Origin: a bacterium
GTDB lineage: Bacteria > Babelota > Babeliae > Babelales > Vermiphilaceae
NCBI GenBank assembly: GCA_030672115.1
Contig: DAOVGZ010000004.1
Coordinates: forward strand, 1-23,164
Direction: 5' to 3'
Length of the DNA stretch: 23,164 nt
Shown: piece after piece, positions 5,002-12,767 of the stretch
Position numbering within the stretch: position 1 is the stretch's first letter
Layout of the letters: every line of letters starts with the position of its first letter
The notes under the pieces: model-generated
What the model saw: the letters and a program-made list of their open reading frames with translations, nothing else
What the model was told of the DNA's origin: nothing
Database searches by the model: none
Translations under genes and position numbers: made by a program

Positions 5002-7749
5002 ATGAACATCTTCGATTTATCTATCAATAGTATTCGATCTATTTGGGATCTTTTAGGAAGTTATCCATTTCTTTTTACGGTTATGACATTTTCATTTACC
5101 GTAAAATTGTATTTTGTTGTTAATCTTTTCATTCACATACGTAAAAATGCCAATCTTTATATTCGCCGATCATGCCTTTTGCTTATTTTGGTTCTCTTGT
5201 GCGCTATGATGGCAAATTCTGCGTGGATGTTAAAAATATTGCGAAGAACAATTTTCCCTGGTTTAAATTATGAAATCTGCTTGTTATGGATTCATATATC
5301 ATGGGTATTCACCATTGTACAATACCATTCTCTTGCGCTCTTTATAGAATCTCTTGTTGAAAAAAATAAATTGTTTTGCATGAGACAAAAAATTCTTATT
5401 TCTATAACCGGAACTTTTTTCTTAACATTACTTCTATTTTCAATTTTATCATATGCCTTTAGCTATAATTTTAAAAAATTAGAAACAATCTTAATTGCAA
5501 ATATTGTTCAGTACTGTACGTTTCCAGTTTTATCACTCAGCCTTTTACTGACAATTAGAAAGCTGCGATCAACAAAACTACCTCGGCTTTTAAGAATTCA
5601 AGCAAGAGTCTTTATAGTAAGTATGATTCTTCCATTTTTATTTTTTGAAGCAACAAATATTTATCCATTTTCTTTATTGCGTGAATATTTTGAAAATGCA
5701 AATGCATTTGCAGGGTTTGCAACCCTTATTCTTTTATATGCAATATTTTATTGTGCAAATAAAATTATAGGTCTTCGTTTTTTAAATCTTAAAACTCACG
5801 TCAATACTGGGCATGGTTTTCATTTTATAAATAATTTCCGACACGTTTTAGATCAATTTAGCAATATTACCAATCCACAAGAGCTTGGGCATATTACCAA
5901 AACATTTTTCAAGCAAGCATTTGCTATTCCAACAAATAAAACTCATCTTTATATCAGAAAAAAACCATCCACTTCAGAAATAACAAAAAAGCAACATGAA
6001 CACGAAAAAATTATCGATACTTTTTTAAAAAATCATAAAAAAGAGAATGCTCTTTGCAAAGTCTTAAAACCTAATACAGTTTTTCTTACTGATGAACTAA
6101 TCTTTAATAAATTTTATAGCACCGAAAAAAAAACCGATCTCGCGCTAACATTTTTAAAACAATTAAATGCTGATATTTTTATTCCAATTGTAGAATCTGA
6201 TGACCTTATCGGTTATATAATCATCGACAGATTTGCACGAGAAACAAATAAAGAAAACAATGAAGAATTTTACACTGAAACAGAATGTGATTACATGCTT
6301 GTTTTCTCTGATTATTTAAAAAACATTTTAATTCTTCTTCATGATAGAAACTTTGACACACTGTTGCATCATGAAAAAACTTTAGAAGAACAAATTTATT
6401 TTAAACATCAAGAAATAAATCAGTACAAAGAAAGCATTCGCTCTTTTTTGCATACTTCATATGAAAAAGAAATAGGAATTATTTTTTATAAAAATAGGCA
6501 TTTTACCTTTGGAAATAGAAGTGCTCAAGAACTTATAAAAATTGATCTAAATACACAAAGCGGTCATCCTATTACAAAAAAAATAAAAGCTCTTGCTAAG
6601 CAAGTTCTTGATTATAAAACTTCAAAAGTGGAGCTTCTTCATCTTTATAATGATAAAAAATTAGTCATTTGTGGAATTCCTAATATCGAACAAAAAAATG
6701 TAATCATTACCGTTTATTTGCCAGAAATTTCCGACCTTTTAAGAAAAAAAATCGAACTATTACATGATCCTTCAGACTGGTCGTTCCTACTCAGTTTAGA
6801 AACAACCAAAACAGGCAATACCATTAATCAACTTATCCCTGGGCAAGGAGAAAACCTTTTAAATTTTAAAATTAATCTTTTAAAGTCAGCTCTTGGCAAA
6901 AATGCAATTCTTCTTGATGTACCGGAAGGAGATTTGACGAGTATAGTTGACTTACTTCATCATACAGGCTTTCATGAAAATCTTCATAAAATCCATCTTG
7001 ATAAACCATCAAAAGATAATAGTATCGCAATTCATCTTTTTGGAACACATAAATTGTTGAAATATAACAACAATGAAAAACCAATACTCGAAAAATTACA
7101 CAATGGAACTCTTTTTATTCAGAATATTCATTTTCTAGATTTAGAAACACAAGAACATCTTTCTGAACTTATTAATCATGGTATCTATAGAAAATTAAAA
7201 AGTGATCATAAAATACCAAGCTCTATTCGTATTATTTGTTCAACCAACAAAAACCTTTATGATGCTGTCCAAGAAGGTACTTTTTCAAAAACTTTATTTA
7301 ATAAACTCAACAAAAATTTACTAAAATTAAAATCTTTAACCAGCTTTGCTTCTGATGAGCTAGAAGAACTTATACAAGAATTAACAAAGCGAGCAATAAA
7401 AAAAGACGCATTTGGAAACCTTCTTGGATTAACTGCTAGAGAAAAACAAAAACTACTAAATACCCACCCTGCCAGCTTGCAAGAATTAAAAATAAAAATT
7501 AAACACCGTTTAGTAGAAAAATCAAAAAAGAATCAACTAGAACAAGAAGAAGAACTTTTTGATCCTTCTTATACTATTTCTGACCCTGATTTAATAGAAG
7601 CATCACAACTAGGAAAACATGCGTTAAGAGATCCAAAAATTATGGAATTATTATGGCGAAAGTTTAAAAATCAAAATAAAATAGCAGTTTTTTTAGGTGT
7701 AAACCGATCAAGCGTAAATAGAAGATGTAAAAAATATGGTTTAACCTAA
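5002..7749 (+). CDS. Membrane-tethered regulator 2, paralogue of regulator 1
   Basis: Same length (915 residues) and same domain order as the protein at 1831: seven predicted membrane segments in the first ~250 residues, a GAF-like region, a coiled coil (EINQYKESIRSFL is shared almost exactly), a PAS-like region, a degenerate enhancer-binding AAA+ domain and a Fis-type HTH. The P-loop position reads GQGE near 614-617 without lysine. Walker B is GTLFIQNIHFL at 702-712 without the acidic pair. The GAFTGA loop and arginine finger are absent and the sensor II region reads HPASLQELK. The last 45 residues are nearly the same as in regulator 1 (FKNQNKIA, LGVNRSSVNRRCK), while the membrane part is much more diverged. 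This suggests related DNA sites but different inputs. The ATG lacks a clear Shine-Dalgarno sequence, as in the paralogue. Confidence 0.8.
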   Translation: MNIFDLSINSIRSIWDLLGSYPFLFTVMTFSFTVKLYFVVNLFIHIRKNANLYIRRSCLLLILVLLCAMMANSAWMLKILRRTIFPGLNYEICLLWIHISWVFTIVQYHSLALFIESLVEKNKLFCMRQKILISITGTFFLTLLLFSILSYAFSYNFKKLETILIANIVQYCTFPVLSLSLLLTIRKLRSTKLPRLLRIQARVFIVSMILPFLFFEATNIYPFSLLREYFENANAFAGFATLILLYAIFYCANKIIGLRFLNLKTHVNTGHGFHFINNFRHVLDQFSNITNPQELGHITKTFFKQAFAIPTNKTHLYIRKKPSTSEITKKQHEHEKIIDTFLKNHKKENALCKVLKPNTVFLTDELIFNKFYSTEKKTDLALTFLKQLNADIFIPIVESDDLIGYIIIDRFARETNKENNEEFYTETECDYMLVFSDYLKNILILLHDRNFDTLLHHEKTLEEQIYFKHQEINQYKESIRSFLHTSYEKEIGIIFYKNRHFTFGNRSAQELIKIDLNTQSGHPITKKIKALAKQVLDYKTSKVELLHLYNDKKLVICGIPNIEQKNVIITVYLPEISDLLRKKIELLHDPSDWSFLLSLETTKTGNTINQLIPGQGENLLNFKINLLKSALGKNAILLDVPEGDLTSIVDLLHHTGFHENLHKIHLDKPSKDNSIAIHLFGTHKLLKYNNNEKPILEKLHNGTLFIQNIHFLDLETQEHLSELINHGIYRKLKSDHKIPSSIRIICSTNKNLYDAVQEGTFSKTLFNKLNKNLLKLKSLTSFASDELEELIQELTKRAIKKDAFGNLLGLTAREKQKLLNTHPASLQELKIKIKHRLVEKSKKNQLEQEEELFDPSYTISDPDLIEASQLGKHALRDPKIMELLWRKFKNQNKIAVFLGVNRSSVNRRCKKYGLT

Positions 7750-7834
7750 ACGTAAATTTTGCATCTTTATAACGACTTCATTAAATCTCTTTGAAAAATC
7801 AACATAAAAAATAAAAAAAGGATAAAGAGTCACT

Positions 7835-8758
7835 ATGAAACTTAACGAATTTAAACAAAAAAAAGATGAATTTATTTTGTATATAAAAGTTGAACGAAAT
7901 CTTGCTATCAACACACAAAAAGCTTACGCCAGTGACCTTAATCAGTTCATTGCATTTTGGCAAAACTTAAGTGAAAATGAAAAAAAAACTCTTCCTCTTC
8001 GACAAACAATTGAACGTTTTTTAGTTAGCCTTTTTTATAAAAAAATTGATAAAGCTTCCATTGCACGTAAATTTTCTTGCTTTACATCATTTGAAAAATT
8101 CCTCAAACCACAAGGAATAGAACTTTCATTACAACTTACCAGACCTCGTCTTGATAAAAAATTGCCAATCTATTTAAGCCTTGATGAAATCACACATATT
8201 CTGGATAACGTAAAGCCTGAAAATATACCTAGTAAACATCCACTGAGAGATAAAGCAATCTTTGAACTTCTTTATGCAACAGGAGTTCGATGCTCTGAAT
8301 TAATTAATATTAAAATGATCGATATTGATTTTGGAAATAAAACAATACGAATTTTTGGTAAAGGAAGAACCGAACGAATCGTTTTATTTGGCAAAAAAGC
8401 AAAAGATATTGTTCTTAATTATATAAAAAAAGAACGTAAATTTATCGGCAGCCAACAAGAAGCACTTTTTTTAAATTATCGCAACCAAAAACTTTCAAGC
8501 CGCTCTGTACAAAGAATTATTGAAATGTTTAGATCTTTTTTAAAAATTGGTAGAAACATAACACCACATAAAATTCGCCACTCTTTTGCTACACATTTGC
8601 TTAATCGTGGAGTTGACCTTCGAGTCGTCCAGGAACTTTTAGGACATAAAGTACTTTCTAGCACCGAAAAATATACTCACGTATCATTAGAACAACTTTC
8701 AAAAACATGCAATAAATCTCATCCTCTTAAAAAACTTCTAAAAACAAAAGTTAATTAA
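7835..8758 (+). CDS. xer: Xer-family tyrosine site-specific recombinase
   Basis: Resolves chromosome dimers by strand exchange at dif-type sites. The N-terminal SAM-like core-binding domain (about 5-105) is followed by the catalytic domain with the complete set: R152 (TGVRCSEL), K176 (GKGRTERI), H245 and R248 (PHKIRHSFATHLL), H271 (LLGHK) and nucleophile Y280 (EKYTHVS). The length of 307 is normal for XerC/XerD. Assignment to XerC or XerD is not secure from sequence alone: the ALFLN and SSRSVQ stretch looks XerC-like and NRGVDLRVVQELLGH fits either. An AAGGAT stretch and an AAAGAG lie before the ATG. The next gene starts on the base right after the stop, so it is co-transcribed with the PBP2 gene. 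The 85-base upstream gap contains no convincing promoter. Confidence 0.93.
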   Translation: MKLNEFKQKKDEFILYIKVERNLAINTQKAYASDLNQFIAFWQNLSENEKKTLPLRQTIERFLVSLFYKKIDKASIARKFSCFTSFEKFLKPQGIELSLQLTRPRLDKKLPIYLSLDEITHILDNVKPENIPSKHPLRDKAIFELLYATGVRCSELINIKMIDIDFGNKTIRIFGKGRTERIVLFGKKAKDIVLNYIKKERKFIGSQQEALFLNYRNQKLSSRSVQRIIEMFRSFLKIGRNITPHKIRHSFATHLLNRGVDLRVVQELLGHKVLSSTEKYTHVSLEQLSKTCNKSHPLKKLLKTKVN

Positions 8759-10483
8759 ATGACGGTTTTAAAAACAATTGCATGGTACAAACTAAAAATC
8801 ATAATCTTTTTTTTCTCTTTCTCTTTTTTAATTATTTTTCTTCGATTATTACAACTTCAAATTCAATTGGGCGATCTTTTTTTACATAAAAGCACTAAAA
8901 ATTTTGAAAGAATAGAAACTATCAACTCTCCTCGAGGAAATATTCTTGATTGCAATGGAATATTACTTGCAACCAATCGCCCAGTTCATAATGTTTTTTG
9001 GAAAGGAACAGGAAATCGCCAATTAACACCTAAACAAAAAAAAAATCTTCAACATCTTGAAAAAATCATCAATAAACCGCTACTTGATAATAAAAAATTA
9101 ATTCTACAAATAAAAAAATCTGAACAACGCTACCAAAAAAAATTAATTCTCTCTGATATATCATTTGAGCAACTAAGCCAATTAGAAGAAAAATTTACTA
9201 AACAAAATATAATAATTGAAACAGCTTTCAAAAGGTTTTATCCATACGAATCTTACGCAAGCCATATTCTTGGATACCTAGGAAGAATTAATTTTGATTT
9301 TATTGGCAAAACGGGACTCGAAGAAATTTTTGAAAACAATCTTAAAGGAAAGCATGGCGCCCTTCTTTCAACGATTAACTCTTTAGGCCGTAAACTAAAT
9401 GAAACAACACTTGATCAAGCTCTTTCTGGTGCAAACATAAAAACAACAATAAATATAAAATTACAAACTATTGTTGAAACTATTTTCCCAAAAGAAGAAA
9501 CCGGAACATGCATTATAATGGATACCAATACAGGCGGGATTTTAACCATGCTATCTCGACCAAATTTTAATCCTAGCATATTTCTTGCTCCGATTTCCCA
9601 TAAAAGCTGGCAATCACTTCAAAATCAAAAACCATTTTTAAATCGCGCTATTAATGCATCATATCCACCAGGATCTATCTTTAAACTTGTTGTAACAAGC
9701 GCAGCCCTAGAAAAGGGTATTATTACTCCAGAAACAATATGGGACTGCAAGGGCTATATAACCTTTGCAGGGAGACGTTATCATTGCCACGAACAACATG
9801 GCCACGGTAAACTTACTGTAAGTGAAGCACTTGAACAATCATGCAACCCGCTTTTTTATGATATTGGAACAAAATTATCAATCGATACACTTGCAGACTA
9901 TGCACACCGTTTTGGACTAGGAGAAAAAACAAATATTATTTTTTCAGAAAAAACAGGTCTTATTCCAACAAATAAATGGAAAATGGAAACAAAAGGAGAA
10001 CGATGGTGGCCAGGAGAAACACTTTCTGCAGCAGTTGGACAAAGCTTTTTACTTGTTACCCCTATGCAAATAGCTCGCATGATTGCCAGTATTTTTTCTG
10101 GAGCATTAATAAATCCAAGAATTTTAGAAAGTGAACCAATTATAAAAAAACCACTTGATATCAAAGAAGAAACGTTAGAATTTTTAAGACAATCAATGAA
10201 AAAAGTTGTTGCGCAAGGAACTGGCAAAAGAATTGGTGTAGTAAAAGACATAGAAATATATGCAAAGACAAGTACAGCACAAACAAGTGCGCTTCACAAA
10301 AGAAATAAAGGAAGAAGGTATAAAGAACATGGTTGGATTGTTACTCATTTTCAATACAAAAATTATAATCCTATGACCATGGTTGTTTTAGTTGAGCATG
10401 CAGGCTCTTCACGCCTTCCAACCTCAATAGCTAAGAATTTTTTAATTCAATATAAAAAGTATGTTGATACAAAATCAGTTTAA
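8759..10483 (+). CDS. mrdA: Penicillin-binding protein 2 (class B D,D-transpeptidase)
   Basis: Cross-links peptidoglycan during elongation; it is anchored in the inner membrane with its catalytic domain in the periplasm. One membrane segment (about 12-33), then the pedestal/dimerisation domain with INSPRGNILDCNG and the PBP2-typical ILGYLGRIN and GKTGLEEIFE. The transpeptidase has SxxK as SIFK (S306, K309) in YPPGSIFKL and SxN as SCN (S361-N363). The third motif is KTS (503-505), in KTSTAQTS, where KTG is expected; this is a conservative but unusual change. The length of 574 is somewhat below E. coli PBP2. The ATG immediately follows the xer stop, with no separate ribosome binding site, which suggests translational coupling. 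No rodA or mreBCD is present next to it. It converges with the secreted unknown gene ending at 10509. Confidence 0.92.
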   Translation: MTVLKTIAWYKLKIIIFFFSFSFLIIFLRLLQLQIQLGDLFLHKSTKNFERIETINSPRGNILDCNGILLATNRPVHNVFWKGTGNRQLTPKQKKNLQHLEKIINKPLLDNKKLILQIKKSEQRYQKKLILSDISFEQLSQLEEKFTKQNIIIETAFKRFYPYESYASHILGYLGRINFDFIGKTGLEEIFENNLKGKHGALLSTINSLGRKLNETTLDQALSGANIKTTINIKLQTIVETIFPKEETGTCIIMDTNTGGILTMLSRPNFNPSIFLAPISHKSWQSLQNQKPFLNRAINASYPPGSIFKLVVTSAALEKGIITPETIWDCKGYITFAGRRYHCHEQHGHGKLTVSEALEQSCNPLFYDIGTKLSIDTLADYAHRFGLGEKTNIIFSEKTGLIPTNKWKMETKGERWWPGETLSAAVGQSFLLVTPMQIARMIASIFSGALINPRILESEPIIKKPLDIKEETLEFLRQSMKKVVAQGTGKRIGVVKDIEIYAKTSTAQTSALHKRNKGRRYKEHGWIVTHFQYKNYNPMTMVVLVEHAGSSRLPTSIAKNFLIQYKKYVDTKSV

Positions 10484-10508
10484 AACTTTTTATATCAATT
10501 TTATTTTT

Positions 10509-11084
10509 TTAAATCAAAAACCATAAATTCCCATAACTCGTCCACTCATTTTCTAAAATATTAACATAGTATTGTAGTAACTCTTTTTTCTTCATTATTT
10601 TGATTTTTTTTTTATTAAGAATCAAATATTGCTTAAAAAGATTTGTTATAATTTTATCTTTATTTTTTTCTTTTGGATTAATTATATACTTTTTTAAACA
10701 GTTCCATTTTCTTAACAAATAAATAGAGTTATTAGGCCATTCATTCCTTATTTTTTCTACCTCAACAATTTGCCTGGGACGTTTAAAAGCTATATTAGTA
10801 TTTTTTAACCATTCAACCTCTAAACGAGTACCAAATGAGCATAAAGACTTTATTTCTTTATGCTTCCATAAAATATTTTTTTTTAATTTTAAAATCTTAA
10901 CATTCAAACTATTAATCATATTTTCTTTTTTTTTATCAATGAAAACTTTATCGCAATTAAAACAACTGCAACCGCATAAACTTAAACATGAAAAAGTTTT
11001 TTCTAATCGTTTATTCATTGAAGACTCAACACTACTGCAAAAAAAAGGAATCATTATCAATAAAAAAAATATTATTTTCTTCAT
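10509..11084 (-). CDS. Secreted Cys-rich unknown protein
   Basis: I recognise no family. The 191-residue product starts with a clear signal peptide (MKKIIFFLLIMIPFFCSS, residues 1-18 or so). A cysteine cluster follows at about 33-44 (CLSLCGCSCFNC), then a long lysine- and leucine-rich, probably helical region. The start is supported by AAGGAGA eight bases before the ATG. The cysteine cluster could bind a metal or form disulfides once exported. A Cys just before the likely cleavage site could allow lipidation, but the lipobox is weak. The gene converges with the PBP2 gene with only 25 bases between stops and no obvious terminator hairpin there. Codon and base use are even more AT-rich than the neighbours, typical of fast-evolving accessory genes. 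Confidence 0.6.
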   Translation of the reverse strand: MKKIIFFLLIMIPFFCSSVESSMNKRLEKTFSCLSLCGCSCFNCDKVFIDKKKENMINSLNVKILKLKKNILWKHKEIKSLCSFGTRLEVEWLKNTNIAFKRPRQIVEVEKIRNEWPNNSIYLLRKWNCLKKYIINPKEKNKDKIITNLFKQYLILNKKKIKIMKKKELLQYYVNILENEWTSYGNLWFLI

Positions 11085-11208
11085 TTTATTTTTCTCCTTA
11101 TTTTACCTAAGTTACGACCTTTAAATTTTGCAAAAAAACTTCCATAAAACAATATCCTAATTTTTAAAACCAAAAAACAGAAAGTCCTACAGAAGCAATA
11201 TCGATTGT

Positions 11209-11238
11209 AACATATGTTATATATGATGACATATCATA
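11209..11238. repeat. Two adjacent short palindromes in intergenic DNA
   Basis: AACATATGTT (11209-11218) is a perfect palindrome, followed by TATGAT-N5-ATCATA (11222-11238). Both lie in the 304-base stretch between the secreted gene at 11084 and rpsT, upstream of the hairpin at 11251. They may be operator half-sites or chance in AT-rich DNA. Nothing else is seen in 11085-11208. Confidence 0.25.
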
Positions 11239-11250
11239 CTGTAATTAAAA

Positions 11251-11278
11251 AAGGTTTTGAGATGAAAACCTTGCTTTT
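11251..11278. terminator. Perfect 8-bp hairpin with T-runs on both strands
   Basis: AAGGTTTT (11251-11258) pairs with AAAACCTT (11265-11272) around GAGATG. T-runs follow on the plus strand (11274-11278) and, read on the minus strand, directly after the stem. It can act as a terminator in either direction, perhaps as a second one behind rpsT. The loop also holds the ATG of a 16-codon plus-strand ORF, and the stem holds its AAGG. Confidence 0.5.
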
Positions 11279-11312
11279 TGTCGTAGCCTCAACCTTTAAT
11301 AAAGTTTTTTAA
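11262..11312 (+). CDS. Possible 16-residue peptide with its start in a hairpin loop
   Basis: An ATG seven bases after AAAGG opens a 16-codon ORF starting MKTLLFVVAST and ending at TAA (11310-11312). The product looks like the first part of a signal peptide. It may be a leader peptide, a remnant of a decayed secreted-protein gene, or chance. Its AAGG and ATG lie in the stem and loop of the hairpin at 11251-11272. Confidence 0.2.
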   Translation: MKTLLFVVASTFNKVF

Positions 11313-11327
11313 AAGTCACAAATTAGT

Positions 11328-11362
11328 CAAAAAAAAGAACCGAATTTCTTCGGTTCTTTTTA
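11328..11362 (-). terminator. Terminator of the rpmB-rpsT unit
   Basis: Read on the minus strand, AAAAAGAACCGAA pairs with TTCGGTTCTTTTT around a short GAAA-type loop and is followed by a long T-run. It lies 27 bases after the rpsT stop. Confidence 0.9.
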
Positions 11363-11388
11363 TACTTTTAAATGTCAGCTAAAAAAGC

Positions 11389-11661
11389 TTACGCCTTTTG
11401 TGCTGCTGCCACTCTTTTAGCAAGTCTACTTACTTTGCGAGCGGATGTATTGGCATGAAACACACCTTTACATTTTGCTCGTGCAATCTTTGCTTCTGCA
11501 GACTTTAAAAGTTCTAAAGTCTTTTCTTTTGACTCTCCTGATTCAAGAGCAGCTACAACTTTTTTAATTGCGCTTTTAACAGCAGTTTTGCGGTTCAAAT
11601 TTTTTTGACGACGCCCAACTTCTTGTTTCGCTCTTTTTTTTGCAGATTTAATATTTGCCAT
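11389..11661 (-). CDS. rpsT: 30S ribosomal protein S20
   Basis: Primary 16S rRNA-binding protein of the small subunit (bS20). The 90-residue, strongly basic, Ala/Lys-rich sequence starts MANIKSAKKRAKQ and keeps the family's three-helix pattern, with NTSARKVSRLAKRV near the C-terminus. Length is typical. It starts 20 bases after the rpmB stop on the same strand, so the two are probably one transcript ending at the hairpin at 11328-11362. The region before the ATG has only a distant GGGG stretch and no standard Shine-Dalgarno. In other bacteria S20 synthesis is autoregulated at translation, but nothing here shows that directly. Confidence 0.95.
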   Translation of the reverse strand: MANIKSAKKRAKQEVGRRQKNLNRKTAVKSAIKKVVAALESGESKEKTLELLKSAEAKIARAKCKGVFHANTSARKVSRLAKRVAAAQKA

Positions 11662-11681
11662 ATTTGGTCAACCCCAATAAT

Positions 11682-11885
11682 TTACAGTACCTTTTTGACT
11701 TTTCCAGCCTTAACACACTTGGTACAAACACATGCATGTTTTACCTTACCAGATGCATCACCAACAACAGTAAAACGCATCTTGTGGACATTTGGATATA
11801 ACCAACGTTTTGTCCTGTTTTTTGCATGAGAAACCAAATTAGCTGTTCTTGGTCTTTTATCACATATTGCGCAGATTCTAGCCAT
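11682..11885 (-). CDS. rpmB: 50S ribosomal protein L28, zinc-binding form
   Basis: Large-subunit protein bL28 of 67 residues. It has the L28 start MARICAICDKRP and the NLVSHAKNRTKR motif. Two cysteine pairs, C5-x-x-C8 and C54-x-x-C57 (CTKC), mark the zinc-binding form. An additional C52 lies beside the second pair. An AAAGGGA lies about ten bases before the ATG. The gene heads the short rpmB-rpsT unit and follows suhB after a 90-base gap. Confidence 0.95.
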   Translation of the reverse strand: MARICAICDKRPRTANLVSHAKNRTKRWLYPNVHKMRFTVVGDASGKVKHACVCTKCVKAGKVKKVL

Positions 11886-11946
11886 CGCCTTAAAATCCCT
11901 TTGTTCAAAATTGCATAAAATGCTCGTAACTAAGCTTCATTCTACC

Positions 11947-11966
11947 TGAAAAAAAAGGTTTTTTCA
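11947..11966 (-). terminator. Weak AT-rich hairpin after suhB
   Basis: TGAAAAAA (11947-11954) pairs with TTTTTTCA (11959-11966) around AAGG, nine bases beyond the suhB stop. Read on the minus strand it also has an internal T-run. Probably the end of the tol-ftsH-suhB run, but the stem has almost no GC pairs. Confidence 0.35.
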
Positions 11967-11975
11967 AACCAAAAG

Positions 11976-12764
11976 TCAATTGCGCAGAAGCTCAAAAAGA
12001 GCTTTCTGAGTTAACGCACTTCCAGCCACATATGATTTTGAATCTAATGTGATCAATGAGCCGTCAAATTCAGATGTTTGACCGCCGGCCTCTTTAATCA
12101 AGAGATCTCCAGCAGCAAAATCCCACCACGCAAGGTCCGTAAAAAAAATTCCATCAAACCGTCCACATGCCACATAAGCAAGGTCCAAAGCTACTGCTCC
12201 CATATGCCTAAAAGTATACGCTTGGGGAACAACAGAGCACAGTTTGTTAAAAAAATCTTTACGTTCGCCCATATGAACATCATACGGAAGACCAACCACC
12301 AAAAAACTCTCATCAAGCTTTTTAGGGCTAGAAACCTTTATTTTTTGCTCATTCAACCAAGCCCCTTTTCCTGATTCTGCCCAAAAAAGCTCATCTAATA
12401 CCGGCTGATAAATCATGCCAAAAATAACAATGTTTTTATGAGTCAGAGCTACAGAAATACAAAAATGTGGTAATCCATGTGCAAAGTTAGTAGTTCCATC
12501 AAGTGGATCTATCACCCAACGATACTCACCATTCCCAGTTATTCCTGATTCTTCTGCAAAAAAATCTGCCCCAGGAATAACCCGAGACAATTCTTTTATC
12601 AAAAAATTTTCACTTTCTATATCTGCTTTTGTGCAAAACCCCGCACCATTTTTTTCATGCCGCACAAGGGATCTTGCTTTAGCAAAATAACGAAGCTGCT
12701 CTTTTCCTGCCGCTCGAATAATCGGTTCAACCTCTTTTTTTAGATCGATCCCTTCAATAAGCAT
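11976..12764 (-). CDS. suhB: Inositol-1-monophosphatase family protein (SuhB-like)
   Basis: Mg-dependent phosphatase family acting on inositol phosphates and related substrates; in E. coli SuhB also takes part in rRNA transcription. The metal-site motifs are complete: EESG at 71-74, DPLDGTTNF with D86 and D89, and WDFAAGD with D215. The length of 262 is typical. The start lies three bases after the ftsH stop and uses GAAGGG at the end of ftsH as its ribosome binding site, so the two are translationally coupled. Substrate cannot be told from sequence; other members of the superfamily hydrolyse fructose-1,6-bisphosphate or PAP, but the spacing here fits the IMPase/SuhB branch. Confidence 0.9.
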   Translation of the reverse strand: MLIEGIDLKKEVEPIIRAAGKEQLRYFAKARSLVRHEKNGAGFCTKADIESENFLIKELSRVIPGADFFAEESGITGNGEYRWVIDPLDGTTNFAHGLPHFCISVALTHKNIVIFGMIYQPVLDELFWAESGKGAWLNEQKIKVSSPKKLDESFLVVGLPYDVHMGERKDFFNKLCSVVPQAYTFRHMGAVALDLAYVACGRFDGIFFTDLAWWDFAAGDLLIKEAGGQTSEFDGSLITLDSKSYVAGSALTQKALFELLRN

Positions 12765-12767
12765 ATA

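Noticed and set aside
9898..10251. 117-codon minus-strand ORF inside the PBP2 gene
   Set aside because: Fully antisense to conserved transpeptidase sequence; no start signals.
10939..11124. 61-codon plus-strand ORF opposite the secreted Cys-rich gene
   Set aside because: The minus-strand gene has a signal peptide and a good ribosome binding site; this one is its shadow.
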